From IMG/VR virus record IMGVR_UViG_3300020184_000030, positions 1 to 25,722 of that record: a stretch of DNA of 25,722 bases; one strand, 5' to 3'. Position numbers and translations under genes: made by a program. Origin of the DNA: a virus. This document shows, piece after piece, positions 1 to 9,097 of this stretch. Below the pieces are notes generated by a model that was not told the DNA's origin, did no database searches, and worked only from the letters and a program-made list of their open reading frames with translations. Position 1 is the first letter of the stretch, and each line of letters starts with the position of its first letter.

Positions 1-2072
1 GCAGCAACTTGCGTATTCTGTGAATTAGCGTTTGCTTGTGCTTGAATATTACGTTGTTGAGATTCTTGATCTTGCTGTAGTTTCTTTCTTCTACGTACTT
101 TTAATAATTGATTAGCAAGCTTGATATTTTTTATTTCTCTAATATCAATTGCATCTTCAAGATATATTTGGTCTTTTGCGAGTGCTTGTTGTATATTGTT
201 TTCAAGCATTCCTTTTTCTTCTTCATCTGGTGACAATTCAATGTAAATACCAAAATCATGCAAATGCATATTTTTAATATCTTCTAATGTACCAACATTA
301 AATCTTCCAATGCTTGAAATAAATGCATCTCTTGTTGGTGAAAATTCTAATACATCTGATATTCTTAAGCTTATTGCTTCAGCTGTTTTAGCAGTTAGGT
401 ATAAGCTTGATTGTAATATATGACGTGTAGCAGTATTTGAATTTGCTGCTGCAAGCTTTTGTACACCGACCAGTGCGTTTTTATCTGGCATAGAACCATC
501 TCTTGCTTCATTTAAGCCTGTTACGTCACGGATCATTTGTAAATAATAATTATAAGTGCTTATAAGTGAACTTATTTTATTATTACCGCCATTAGATGTT
601 AATTCTTGGATTGGTACTTTACCTGGATTTAAATCGCCGTCCTGAGTCATTGATCTACCAATAACAGAACCCGTTTGGAAGAACATATTCAATGCTTCTT
701 GCGGATTATAATTTGTTCCATTACCTAAATCAATTTCAGCCAATCCATCAGCATCTAAATAAACTCCATCAGGTATCATTCTTGATAATACTTGTTGTAG
801 CTTTAAATGCGTTAATTGAATCATATCTGCAAAACCAGTTATACGGCTTACAAGAGATTCAATACGACCTTTATATATTCTAGGAGCAACAACATGGTAA
901 TTAAGCATTACTTTTGTAGTATCGCTTTTTGGTCTTACCATATTTTTTGCAATTTCCCATTTAAGCATTTTTTTAGTACCTAAAACAAATGCACCATCAT
1001 AAACCACTTCAATTGATCTTGATTCTTTTGCAAATCTTGATCTATCATCTTTTGGAGGATTAAACTGATCGTTTTTAGGAATTGCTTTATCAGCACCAGA
1101 AGCTGTTTTCTTTATTTTAAATACTTCATTATTGTAAGTCTTATAATTAAAATATAAAACTTGAATAGTATTTGCATCTAAAACACTATCTTCATTAATA
1201 AATCTATTATGAGAAGCTGGCGTCTGTACACCTTGTTTAGTTAGGTTTTCTAAATCTTCATTAGTTAATTCAGGAAACTGTTGCTTTAACTCATTGATTG
1301 TCACGCTTTTAACTTCACCTATATAATATATATCATCAAAATAAGGTGAATACGTATATGAATAAACAATATCCGCAGGATCAACATACTTAAGTTTAAT
1401 ACCTTCAGACTTATTAAATTCATTTTTAACACAACCAATACCAATAACAGTTAAATCATAATTTACTCTTCTTTGTAGTAAATCATAATTATTTGCATTC
1501 ATTACAGAATTAATAGCTTGTTCTTGAGCTATTTCAATTGCTTGTTTGTATTCAAGCTGCATATGTAATGATAGTTCCTCTTCAGACTCTGGTAATTTTT
1601 CAGGATCATTATTATAAACATTAATCCCAAGTTGTTCTTGTATTTGATCAGATATTGCCCTTGTTTGCATATCTGTCATAATAGACTCAACATATTTTGT
1701 TCTTTGCTCAACAGAAGATGGATCTTGTGAAAAAGCTTTAACATCATATAATCTATCTGACATACCGTTTACAACGATGTCTACAAATTTTGGTATGATA
1801 GGTACAGGTTTCCAATCTAAATTAAGATAAGACAAATCACCGTTAATAGATAATTCATCTTTATATTTTTTTACAGACTGCTCACCTCTTGCATATAGTC
1901 TGAGTCTATGGTATTCATCTCTATTAGAATAGAATCTAGTAGCGCCTGAGTCTCTTTTGAACCATTCATGTTCAATAGCACGAGCTACTTCTAATCCGTA
2001 ATCTAAACTAGCCTTTTCAGCATCGCTTGCTATTTGACTTGGAAATGAACTTTTTAAAATTGTTTCAGCCAT
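1..2072 (-). CDS. Phage portal protein (partial, C-terminus outside window)
   Basis: The frame is open from an ATG at 2072 to the window edge, giving at least 690 residues and no stop. The portal forms the dodecameric ring at the capsid vertex through which DNA is packaged and ejected. The assignment rests on its place directly after the large terminase gene (stop TAG, one base, then ATG), its length, and the sequence style. An N-terminal part contains LRLYARGEQSVKKY and LNLDWKPVPIIPKFVDIVV, and a central part contains a segment around VTGLNEARDGSMPDKNALVG. These resemble portals of marine and Bacteroidota podovirus-like phages as I remember them. The C-terminal part is Gln-rich and helical (KLQQDQESQQRNIQ), as expected for the crown or barrel end of a portal. 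The leader is AT-rich with no Shine-Dalgarno. A structural or injection protein is a less likely alternative. Confidence 0.8.
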   Translation of the reverse strand, partial: MAETILKSSFPSQIASDAEKASLDYGLEVARAIEHEWFKRDSGATRFYSNRDEYHRLRLYARGEQSVKKYKDELSINGDLSYLNLDWKPVPIIPKFVDIVVNGMSDRLYDVKAFSQDPSSVEQRTKYVESIMTDMQTRAISDQIQEQLGINVYNNDPEKLPESEEELSLHMQLEYKQAIEIAQEQAINSVMNANNYDLLQRRVNYDLTVIGIGCVKNEFNKSEGIKLKYVDPADIVYSYTYSPYFDDIYYIGEVKSVTINELKQQFPELTNEDLENLTKQGVQTPASHNRFINEDSVLDANTIQVLYFNYKTYNNEVFKIKKTASGADKAIPKNDQFNPPKDDRSRFAKESRSIEVVYDGAFVLGTKKMLKWEIAKNMVRPKSDTTKVMLNYHVVAPRIYKGRIESLVSRITGFADMIQLTHLKLQQVLSRMIPDGVYLDADGLAEIDLGNGTNYNPQEALNMFFQTGSVIGRSMTQDGDLNPGKVPIQELTSNGGNNKISSLISTYNYYLQMIRDVTGLNEARDGSMPDKNALVGVQKLAAANSNTATRHILQSSLYLTAKTAEAISLRISDVLEFSPTRDAFISSIGRFNVGTLEDIKNMHLHDFGIYIELSPDEEEKGMLENNIQQALAKDQIYLEDAIDIREIKNIKLANQLLKVRRRKKLQQDQESQQRNIQAQANANSQNTQVA

Positions 2073-2073
2073 G

Positions 2074-4281
2074 CTATTTAATTATTTGCGAATGCATTCC
2101 TTTATTGTTAAATCTTTTTATTTGTATTCCTAATGATTGTTTTTCATGCTTTGGTTTCGGATGATATAAATGCCTATTGCAAGCCATGATAGCGAGCCCA
2201 GAGCTAATAGTTGCGTCATACTTTGTTCTTTTATTTATATCAAACCTTGCCCAATCATTTAATGTTCTATTAAAATAAATATTACCACTACCCTCTTCAT
2301 TATAACCAACATATTTATCTATATATGTTTCAATAGCGGCAGCGTGAGCTTGTTTTATGTCTTCAGATGTATTGGGTATTCCGCCAATTTCTTTTTCAGT
2401 TACAGATAATTTATTCCAAATTTTGTCAGGTCTATTCATTGAAAATCCTCTATAACCTCTTCGTTTCAAATGATATAGCAATCTAGGTTTGTTATTTTCT
2501 GCTAATATCGGCATTCCGTAAAATACTAATGCCATAAGTACATCTTCAAAAAATATTTCCGCGGTTTGTGGCCTTGCTACATATTCTAAAAAAAATGTAT
2601 TAGGTGGTGCATCTTCCATGCTAAACTTAGTTAATCCGTGAAGTGAACCTTTAGACCCAACACCATCTGTTGTTCCAGATATATCATATGAGTCACAACC
2701 AAAAGCGCCAACGTGCTCATTACCCGGATACTTTGCGCCATTCTTTACTATTACATTGTTTTGCAGATTCTTAGACGGTACCCAGCTAACTAAAAACCTG
2801 CCATTAGGATTAGGTGAGAATATAACTTTTGTATCCTTTATTCCATTTTCCCACGAAAACGATCCCTTAGTGACCAAACCATCTCTTGTAGCACTTTCAT
2901 TAAAATCAATCTGTTCATATATTTTGCTTAAATTAAATATACTATTTTTAGCTTCATCCCTAAACGCATGCTCTTCAGTACGAGGGAATTGACGATAATA
3001 TTCATTTAAACCGTCACTGTCATGTTTTAAACCATCAACTTCATTTTCCCAAAAGTCTATGACTCCGGTATCGATATAGTCTTCATCATTTCCAAGGACG
3101 GGTTCTTCTGGAGTATCAAAGACAGGGTATCCAAAAGAATCAATGTATCCTTCGTAGTTCCATTCCATAGGTATGAACAAACTATATAATCCCGAGCTAG
3201 TCTGTCCATTTTTATTTCGTCTTGTAACGTCTGAGTCATAATAAAGCTTTTTGAAGTTATCACCACCTTTTTCTAATGCATTGGATGTTGATCCCATCAT
3301 ACACTTTCCTATAATTCTACTACCTAAACGTAGCGTAGTTTTTGTTACTCTCCAGTTATTTAATATGTTATCAGGTCTTTCCCATTTACCTGATTCATCA
3401 TGCACTAATAACTTGAGCTTTTCACCATCATAACTGTTATCACCTGTATTCTTCCAGTCTATTGTTGTATCGAGCCCCTCAAGTATTTGCTTTTCACTCG
3501 TTTCTGTAATCGACTTTTTAGTGAGTTTGGATGCTGGTACCCTGTATGCAAGCTCTGACTTTGGTCTGTCCATTCCGTCTTGTATTGGTTTGAAAAAGAA
3601 CGGATAATTGACTGATATTGGTACCACTTTATCTGTGAACATTTTCTTTGCATCGCTACCGGACTTAGATAATATTCCAAATCTGGCATCTGATGTAATT
3701 GTAGCCTGGTTAACAGTCTCTGATGAGGCCATAAAGCTAAATCCAGAACGTCTGTTCTTAAGGTAGCACATTCCATAGCATCTTTTATCTGCCTTGCATG
3801 CTTCCCAGAATATGAAGAATAATCTGTTTGCTTCCCTATAATCTGGCTTCCCAACATCAATTTTGGTGTGCTGCAAGTACATATAATGAGAACCAGTAAT
3901 AAAAGTAGGGATACCTTTGTTAATGAACCAATAACCTTCTTCGCGTTTGGTAAATTCTCTATCAATATATGCATACCATTTGTTTTTAAAAGAATCCGGA
4001 TATGTTTCCCAATCAAATATACTTTTTACGTTTTTAAGCTCCTTAGGAAACTCATGTGTAGTCCATCTGTTATTATTGTTTTCAACTTCTTTTGGCTGAG
4101 GCGGTAATGCTATACACAGCCCTTGAATTTCAATTATCTCGCCAATCTTACCATTCTTACTGATAACAATAATATCGTGTTCTTTATTATATCCGTATTC
4201 CCATTTGTTATATCTATTTAATCTTTTGATTACGTTAGACTTAACTGGTGTTACGGTTTTAACTAATGTCTGTTCGTACAT
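2074..4281 (-). CDS. terL: Terminase large subunit (packaging ATPase and nuclease)
   Basis: This 735-residue protein is the DNA-packaging motor, which pumps DNA into the prohead through the portal and cuts the concatemer. A deviant Walker A loop lies at residues 174-182 (LKNRRSGFS), Walker B with the catalytic acid at 288-296 (KLKLLVHDE, D295/E296), and a motif III-like GSTSN at 330-334. The RNase H-like nuclease domain follows. Likely metal ligands are D530 (FGCDSYD), an acidic residue near E580 or E595 (AENNKPR), and D689 in a KYDATISSGLA segment. The N-terminal 130 residues form an extension before the ATPase core, and the total length is at the long end for TerL. The start overlaps the stop of the preceding small gene as TAATG. 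The portal gene follows after one base, a classical packaging order. Confidence 0.92.
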   Translation of the reverse strand: MYEQTLVKTVTPVKSNVIKRLNRYNKWEYGYNKEHDIIVISKNGKIGEIIEIQGLCIALPPQPKEVENNNNRWTTHEFPKELKNVKSIFDWETYPDSFKNKWYAYIDREFTKREEGYWFINKGIPTFITGSHYMYLQHTKIDVGKPDYREANRLFFIFWEACKADKRCYGMCYLKNRRSGFSFMASSETVNQATITSDARFGILSKSGSDAKKMFTDKVVPISVNYPFFFKPIQDGMDRPKSELAYRVPASKLTKKSITETSEKQILEGLDTTIDWKNTGDNSYDGEKLKLLVHDESGKWERPDNILNNWRVTKTTLRLGSRIIGKCMMGSTSNALEKGGDNFKKLYYDSDVTRRNKNGQTSSGLYSLFIPMEWNYEGYIDSFGYPVFDTPEEPVLGNDEDYIDTGVIDFWENEVDGLKHDSDGLNEYYRQFPRTEEHAFRDEAKNSIFNLSKIYEQIDFNESATRDGLVTKGSFSWENGIKDTKVIFSPNPNGRFLVSWVPSKNLQNNVIVKNGAKYPGNEHVGAFGCDSYDISGTTDGVGSKGSLHGLTKFSMEDAPPNTFFLEYVARPQTAEIFFEDVLMALVFYGMPILAENNKPRLLYHLKRRGYRGFSMNRPDKIWNKLSVTEKEIGGIPNTSEDIKQAHAAAIETYIDKYVGYNEEGSGNIYFNRTLNDWARFDINKRTKYDATISSGLAIMACNRHLYHPKPKHEKQSLGIQIKRFNNKGMHSQIIK

Positions 4282-4556
4282 TACCTAGATCTTCTTTCAG
4301 CAAATCCACCAAACGCTTCTTTCTTTTCAATGGGTTTATCTTCCATTAAATTCTTTTCGGCTTCTATGCGTGTAAGAATTTCGAAAGCATCGAATATTGC
4401 AAGTTTTTTAGTAGCAGCAGCGTTCTTTAATCTATCAGCAGCAAGTTCATCATCACCACCTTCTACAATTATTTCTTCCTCTGCTACCCGTATAAGCTCG
4501 TGTACTGCTTTATACCCAGCTTGTATTATATTCGACTTCAGTTCCTTTGCGTTCAT
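4281..4556 (-). CDS. Probable terminase small subunit
   Basis: This is a 91-residue acidic, mostly helical protein (ELKSNIIQAGYKAVHELIRV, then AEEEIIVEGGDDELAADRLKN) ending in a basic tail FAERRSR. Small terminase subunits are short helical oligomers that recognise DNA and load the large subunit. The assignment comes mainly from position: it lies immediately before terL and is coupled to it by a TAATG overlap. I see no clear helix-turn-helix, so the function is inferred. The ATG at 4556 makes the gene overlap the end of the upstream gene by 47 bases. That is unusual in this window, but it is the only plausible start, because the next Met is near the C-terminus. Confidence 0.5.
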   Translation of the reverse strand: MNAKELKSNIIQAGYKAVHELIRVAEEEIIVEGGDDELAADRLKNAAATKKLAIFDAFEILTRIEAEKNLMEDKPIEKKEAFGGFAERRSR

Positions 4557-5109
4557 ATTTAATTGAAATTGAATTAAGCGGTACTCTATATAATCGTTCG
4601 CCTTCTATAACAAACTCATATTCACTATTTGGCGTAAACCCTATTAAATCATTGTTTTGTAAACCAAAGTCCTTTAAATCGCGTCCTATGTGCTTTAAAA
4701 CACCCGTAAGCGGTTCTTCTTTATCATCTGAAAGACTATTTAGACTTTTAATTGGCTTTACAAAGCAAAAACCTGGCGGCGTGTACCATTTGCCACTTCT
4801 TTTATATAAAAATATTTGATCAGTAAAACAAAAGTATTTGTTTTCTTCAAAATAATTTCTACTGTTTTTTTCGTTACCTCGAATATCGTAATATCTTCTA
4901 AATACATTATGATGAATGATTACTTCATCACCTATTTGTAAATCATATTCGTCTTTAATAACTGGTGTTTCAATTATAATACCAGATCTATTCACAAACT
5001 TATGATCTTCTATTGATGTATTTAATATTAATTCTTGGTTTTCAACATTTTTCTTATTATTGTATCTGCCGTTAATTGGTTCAACAATATAAGCATGTGT
5101 ATGTTTCAT
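4510..5109 (-). CDS. Tandem GroES-like (co-chaperonin fold) protein
   Basis: This 199-residue protein appears to hold two GroES-like beta-barrels. Residues about 5-105 read as barrel one: AYIVEPINGRYNN, a long loop, SGIIIETPVIKDEYDLQIGD, EVIIHHNVFRRYYD. Residues about 114-186 read as barrel two: FCFVKPIK, a loop with SLSDDKEEPLTGVLKHIG in the mobile-loop place, GLQNNDLIGFTPNSEYEF, then GERLYRVPLNSISI. The order of strands, the loop after the first strand and the G-x-x-x-x-D turn match the 86-residue GroES encoded at 17971-18231. This is my own alignment by eye, so the fold is inferred. It starts with a TAATG overlap with the gene before it and runs 47 bases into the probable small terminase gene. 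It could be a head-assembly co-chaperonin or a structural protein built on the same fold. Confidence 0.5.
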   Translation of the reverse strand: MKHTHAYIVEPINGRYNNKKNVENQELILNTSIEDHKFVNRSGIIIETPVIKDEYDLQIGDEVIIHHNVFRRYYDIRGNEKNSRNYFEENKYFCFTDQIFLYKRSGKWYTPPGFCFVKPIKSLNSLSDDKEEPLTGVLKHIGRDLKDFGLQNNDLIGFTPNSEYEFVIEGERLYRVPLNSISIKYERKGTEVEYNTSWV

Positions 5110-5327
5110 TAATATTCTAAATTAAATTCAATTGATACTGCCATATTCTTATTAAAATGTTTCCATGGCAATATTTCGTCTTTTTTCTTTATATATATTA
5201 CGTATCCTTCTTCTTCTTCAAGTATTTCAGATATTATATGGCCTCCAAATACTTCTTGTCCAATACTATAATGCATTGCGTCGTTTTTATAATCACGACC
5301 AATTGATATTTTTCGTATTAAATTCAT
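5109..5327 (-). CDS. Small protein of unknown function
   Basis: This 72-residue protein is not recognised. It has a predicted beta-rich pattern (HYSIGQEVFGGHIISEILEE, GYVIYIKKKDEILPW) with an acidic EEEE stretch in the middle, and the word IGQEVFG resembles a small SH3-like barrel. It has no signal peptide or membrane helix. The gene lies between the second LamG adhesin and the tandem GroES-like gene, to which it is coupled by a TAATG overlap. The start codon follows an A/T-only leader (AAATTAAATAAAATAAAATG) typical of this window. The context suggests a late, head-related or packaging-related role, but nothing in the sequence proves it. Confidence 0.6.
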   Translation of the reverse strand: MNLIRKISIGRDYKNDAMHYSIGQEVFGGHIISEILEEEEGYVIYIKKKDEILPWKHFNKNMAVSIEFNLEY

Positions 5328-5353
5328 TTTTATTTTATTTAATTTTCTATTGT

Positions 5354-8300
5354 TTATGCTATTGCTAAATAGATGTATGTATTTCCTGATGCATTTGTTC
5401 CTGTAAAGTTTGCAAAACTTCCTGTAGGCTCAAACCCTGTGCTTGAAACTGTAATAGTATAAGAATATGGACCTGATTCTGCATCAGAAATATGAGCTTG
5501 TAGATTTACGTCTATAACGTCTGAACCTGACCTTGTAGTATCAAACATAAACCATCCATCGCCATTTGTTCCGCTACTTGTATTTTTTAATAAAATAAAT
5601 CGTGGTTTAAATCCAACATTTATGACGTTTCCTGTCGCTCCTGTTCCTGTATAACTCCCCACCTTCTGATAGGAATCCACGCTGTGGAAGCAGTACCATA
5701 TATATTCATTTCCTGAAGTACCACTTCTTGTTTCAATGGTAGTACTTGTAGCAAAAGATGAAGCTGAGGTTGCAGCAGTACTACTATTTAAAAATAATTC
5801 ATAATAAGTTCCATTAATATCCACTAAAACTAACCATCCGCTTGTACCATCAAGTCGTTTTCTAATAATCATTTCAGGAGCAGAAGAAAGTCCGTGACCT
5901 ACTGTATCAGTATTAGAAGAGCTTGAATTTGCTTTCACAATACTAAACCCAGCAGCAGCATTCACACTAACAACACTATCTATAGTACCCTCTGTGTTTA
6001 TCTGTGGTAGGTTGTCATCGTGGTCGCCCGCTTTCCAACACCAAGCAACAAAATTTTCTGTATTATTATTATATCCGCCTGAACTTCCAAGTGAAAATCC
6101 ATTTGAATCAAAAGATGTTAATCCTGTTGATTCACTTTGTTCTGTTGCAGTTTGGTCGCTTATTAATGCTAATCCCACTCCTCTTACTGAATCTACAAGC
6201 CGATTATCTCTTGCTGCATCACGACATTTTATCCAAACCAAATCAGGCTTAAAGTCTGTATCAATACTTTGAGTACCACCATTCCCTGTATAAGTAACAA
6301 CGTCAAAGCTATTCTCTACAACTGGTTGTGTTACATCAGGGTCTGCTGCTATAGCAAGGTAGATGAATGTTTCACCACTTACATTTATATCATTATTCAG
6401 TCCTTTAATTTGAAACCCATTAGAAGTTACTTCAATATAAAGGTCAGGGCTTCTATCTGTTATACCATCTTGCTCTGCACTGCTTAAATTTGCATATAAA
6501 AGTTTTGTTGTTGGATTTACAGAATCTCTTTCAGTATCAAATATTATCCAATCAGATACGTTTTCTGTTGCCTTAATGATTACAAATTGTGGCTCAAATC
6601 CTGTTACAATATGATTTCCTGATTCATTTCCATCTCCTATATAAGACCCTACTTTAGAATATCCATCTACTGAATGGAAGCAGTAGGCAATCATATTATC
6701 TCCTGAACCATTATTTCTATTAGATGTAGTTAAATTCATAACAGTAGAACCAAATGTAACAAGATTATTTCCTTGATCAGCTTCTGTTGAATTTAGACCC
6801 ATTCTAATAGTACCAAATATTTGACCATCCCAATTTTCAGTATCAGTCCTATTTTTAAAAAATACCATTTCAGGAGCTGAAGATAATCCGTGACCTACTG
6901 TTGCCCCTGCACTTCCATTACCTGTATAACTAACAATACTAAACCCTGCATCTTGATTTGCGCTAACTTGGCTGTCTATACTTCCTTCTTCATTTAATAC
7001 ATCATCCCCTCCTGCTTTCCAACACCAAGCAACGTAATCTTCAGCATTGGTATTTACAGGAGCATAACTACCAACACTAAAACCATTTGAATCAAAAGAT
7101 GCTAATCCCGCTGTATTTGTTGCTTCAGCACTTGTATTTTCAGAATTAAGATGTTTAGTTGCGCCTCTTATTGAATCGTACAATCTATGTCCCTCAGCAG
7201 TTGTTCTTTCCTTTATCCAAACCAAATCAGGTTGGAATTTTGTAGCCTCTTGATAAGTTACGTTTGTAACAGTACCATCATAAGCATAAATTACGTTAGT
7301 AGCTGTTCCATCGTATAACTGTTGCTCATCTCTTGCATCTCCATCTAATTTATAATGGGCAACAAGATTAGCAGTTGGTACACTTGTTTCATTGTATAAG
7401 TTAGTTACATCTGAACTACTTAATGCTGTATCGTATATTCTTATTTGGTCTATTTTGCCTTTAAAATAACTCCAATACGGAGCTTTACCAATTTTCAAGT
7501 TACCGCTTGTTATAGCTGAAAACGTAAAAGAAACTGTAGCACCAAAACTTCCATCATAATAAAGAGTTGTAGTTCCTGAACCATCATAACTTAAAACAAC
7601 GTGCATCCAAGTGTTATTAGCAAGTGTAGCAAATGCTCCTGTTGTTGCTGTAGGTGTACTGCCATCGGTAGCTAATTGCACAGTACCTGATTGTAAAAAT
7701 AACCCCCACCCATTAATACCGCCCATTAATGATATAGGAGCACTTGTTATTGTGTTATCACTGTTGTTTATCCAACAACTTACAGCCCAAGCAGTATTAG
7801 TTGGTAAAGCAGCATAATTTAAAGAAGTTGATTCTATAACACTACTACTCCCATTAAATATAGCAGCACTTCCAAACTTACCACTTACTCCACCTGTATC
7901 ATTAGCATTACCATCTAATTGGTATAAAGCAACACCTGAATTATCGTCAAATATATCTGTTACAGATTTAGATGTACTTGCAGCAGTTTCCCCATATAGA
8001 GTAGTTACTTCATCAGAGGATAATGCTTTGTTAAATAAACGTATTTGGTCATAAGAACCTGCTGAGTAACCTTCATTAGCAGCACCTATAAAATCTGAAG
8101 TACCTATTCTTATAGTGTCTCTTTGCGTACCATTAGTACCATCTGTAATCCAATAAGAAGTATTAAAAGTGTTAGTTAATTGTGTACCATCAAGGTAAAT
8201 TTTACCATCACTTACAACTGCCAAATGATGCCAATCTGAATCTTCTGTTATCCCTGTCTGCTCATAATTATATTGGTCATTATTAACCTGTATTTTTATA

Positions 8301-8611
8301 CTTCCTGTTGTGGTATTGTCTATAAACCATCTTCTTCTATCTGAAGTACTCGCAGAACTTGGGTCATAAAAACCAAAAACAAACTTGCCTCTAAACCAAA
8401 AAGAAAACGATTCAATTTGATTTTGTATTAAATCTAAAGATTCTATATCTAAACTTGAACTACTCCCATTAAATACCGCACCTCTATTTATAAACCCACC
8501 TACAGATTGAGTACTACCATTCCCTGTATAGGTTACAGTTTCAAAATGTTGTGATGGAAGAAAAGCTGCTTCTGCTGCACCTCCTGTATTTATTAATTTT
8601 TTACCAATCAT
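5354..8611 (-). CDS. LamG-containing tail fibre or adhesin, 1085 aa
   Basis: This long beta-rich protein is probably a receptor-binding fibre or surface adhesin. Two LamG/concanavalin A-like jelly-roll domains are visible at residues about 44-207 and 228-407. Each begins near AxFNGSSS, has a DSDWHHLAV or NNTWMHVVL strand, and ends in YDQIRLFNKALSSDEVTTLY-type sequence. A linker with the short repeat YDGTxTNVxY follows at 433-453. Then come two copies of a block of about 300 residues (458-755 and 767-1085). Each copy is built of three related parts: PDLVWIK to AWCWKAG, SAPEM to YCFHSVD, and PxF to TYIYLAIA or TFIYLAIA. The C-terminal block also occurs once in the adhesin at 20456-24094. LamG domains bind glycans in many proteins, so host polysaccharide recognition is likely but inferred. 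The start at 8611 lies one base before the stop of the upstream gene. Confidence 0.82.
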   Translation of the reverse strand: MIGKKLINTGGAAEAAFLPSQHFETVTYTGNGSTQSVGGFINRGAVFNGSSSSLDIESLDLIQNQIESFSFWFRGKFVFGFYDPSSASTSDRRRWFIDNTTTGSIKIQVNNDQYNYEQTGITEDSDWHHLAVVSDGKIYLDGTQLTNTFNTSYWITDGTNGTQRDTIRIGTSDFIGAANEGYSAGSYDQIRLFNKALSSDEVTTLYGETAASTSKSVTDIFDDNSGVALYQLDGNANDTGGVSGKFGSAAIFNGSSSVIESTSLNYAALPTNTAWAVSCWINNSDNTITSAPISLMGGINGWGLFLQSGTVQLATDGSTPTATTGAFATLANNTWMHVVLSYDGSGTTTLYYDGSFGATVSFTFSAITSGNLKIGKAPYWSYFKGKIDQIRIYDTALSSSDVTNLYNETSVPTANLVAHYKLDGDARDEQQLYDGTATNVIYAYDGTVTNVTYQEATKFQPDLVWIKERTTAEGHRLYDSIRGATKHLNSENTSAEATNTAGLASFDSNGFSVGSYAPVNTNAEDYVAWCWKAGGDDVLNEEGSIDSQVSANQDAGFSIVSYTGNGSAGATVGHGLSSAPEMVFFKNRTDTENWDGQIFGTIRMGLNSTEADQGNNLVTFGSTVMNLTTSNRNNGSGDNMIAYCFHSVDGYSKVGSYIGDGNESGNHIVTGFEPQFVIIKATENVSDWIIFDTERDSVNPTTKLLYANLSSAEQDGITDRSPDLYIEVTSNGFQIKGLNNDINVSGETFIYLAIAADPDVTQPVVENSFDVVTYTGNGGTQSIDTDFKPDLVWIKCRDAARDNRLVDSVRGVGLALISDQTATEQSESTGLTSFDSNGFSLGSSGGYNNNTENFVAWCWKAGDHDDNLPQINTEGTIDSVVSVNAAAGFSIVKANSSSSNTDTVGHGLSSAPEMIIRKRLDGTSGWLVLVDINGTYYELFLNSSTAATSASSFATSTTIETRSGTSGNEYIWYCFHSVDSYQKVGSYTGTGATGNVINVGFKPRFILLKNTSSGTNGDGWFMFDTTRSGSDVIDVNLQAHISDAESGPYSYTITVSSTGFEPTGSFANFTGTNASGNTYIYLAIA
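5357..6313 (-). repeat. C-terminal copy of the three-part fibre module
   Basis: This is the second copy (residues 767-1085) of a block of about 300 residues in the adhesin at 5354-8611. Its three parts are headed by KPDLVWIK, SAPEMIIRK and KPRFILLK, with AWCWKAG, WYCFHSVD and TYIYLAIA closing them. It matches the block at 6347-7240 and the C-terminus of the adhesin at 20456-24094. Confidence 0.75.
6347..7240 (-). repeat. First copy of the three-part fibre module
   Basis: Residues 458-755 of the adhesin at 5354-8611. The parts are headed by QPDLVWIK, SAPEMVFFK and EPQFVIIK and closed by AWCWKAG, AYCFHSVD and TFIYLAIA. The parts resemble one another, so the block itself looks like an older triplication of a unit of about 100 residues. 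Confidence 0.72.
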
Positions 8612-8612
8612 A

Positions 8613-9095
8613 TTATAAGCTTATGTCGTAAGTTACAACTGATGCTTTTGTTGTTTTAGCGTTAATTTCAGCTTCTTTTGTAGATACAGTTTCAATTATT
8701 GCCGCTCTATCATCTATAATTTGTTGTGGAACTGCTGTGCCCAATGCTGTAAGTCTTATGTAATACCAATCAGTTTCGGCAAGTTTAGAATTAGCTGATG
8801 ATTTTAAGTTAGCTATTTTTTGCTCTTTAAGTTCATTTAAACTTTGCGACCAAGTTTTATTTGATTTGTCGTAAGTAAATCGTGTATTGGCGCTATCAAA
8901 ATATATTTGCCCTAAATCGTGGATTCTTGAATCATAACCATCAGGCATAACAACGTCAAACAATCCTGCCTCTCTTAATTGCCCTTCTGTCATTGCAGGG
9001 GCATTTAAATAAGTTCCTGTTGACGAATATAAAGTTTTAGGTACTCCTTCGTAAACTTTTATTATACCGTTTTTATTTATTGCTTTCTTTCCCAT
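8613..9095 (-). CDS. Probable tail fibre assembly or fibre-associated protein
   Basis: This 160-residue protein starts at an ATG at 9095. An in-frame upstream ATG at 9125 would add ten residues and overlap the previous gene by 28 bases. I prefer 9095 because it sits two bases after the TAA of that gene in the context TAATTATGG, the same A/T-rich context as the start at 9445. The C-terminal half has a helical segment followed by ETDWYYIRLTALGTAVPQQI and a helix with EAEINAK. This resembles the DUF4376-type or tail-fibre-assembly C-terminal domain (a Trp-Tyr motif, then a Pro-containing turn, then helices). The N-terminal half (VYEGVPKTLYSSTGTYLNAP) is beta-rich. It sits between fibre genes, which supports a role in fibre assembly. 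Function is inferred. Confidence 0.6.
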   Translation of the reverse strand: MGKKAINKNGIIKVYEGVPKTLYSSTGTYLNAPAMTEGQLREAGLFDVVMPDGYDSRIHDLGQIYFDSANTRFTYDKSNKTWSQSLNELKEQKIANLKSSANSKLAETDWYYIRLTALGTAVPQQIIDDRAAIIETVSTKEAEINAKTTKASVVTYDISL

Positions 9096-9097
9096 AA

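Noticed and set aside
692-883. 63-residue plus-strand frame at the left end
   Set aside because: It is antisense to the portal frame, which is open from 2072 to the window edge.
3459-4016. 185-residue minus-strand reading frame inside the terminase gene
   Set aside because: It lies in another frame of a well-supported large terminase, has no recognisable motif, and its start has no gene-like spacing to neighbours.
5354-8611. Diversity-generating retroelement target in the adhesin C-terminus
   Set aside because: The repeated C-terminal modules invited this idea, but there is no reverse transcriptase gene in the window and the copies differ at all base types, not mainly at adenines.
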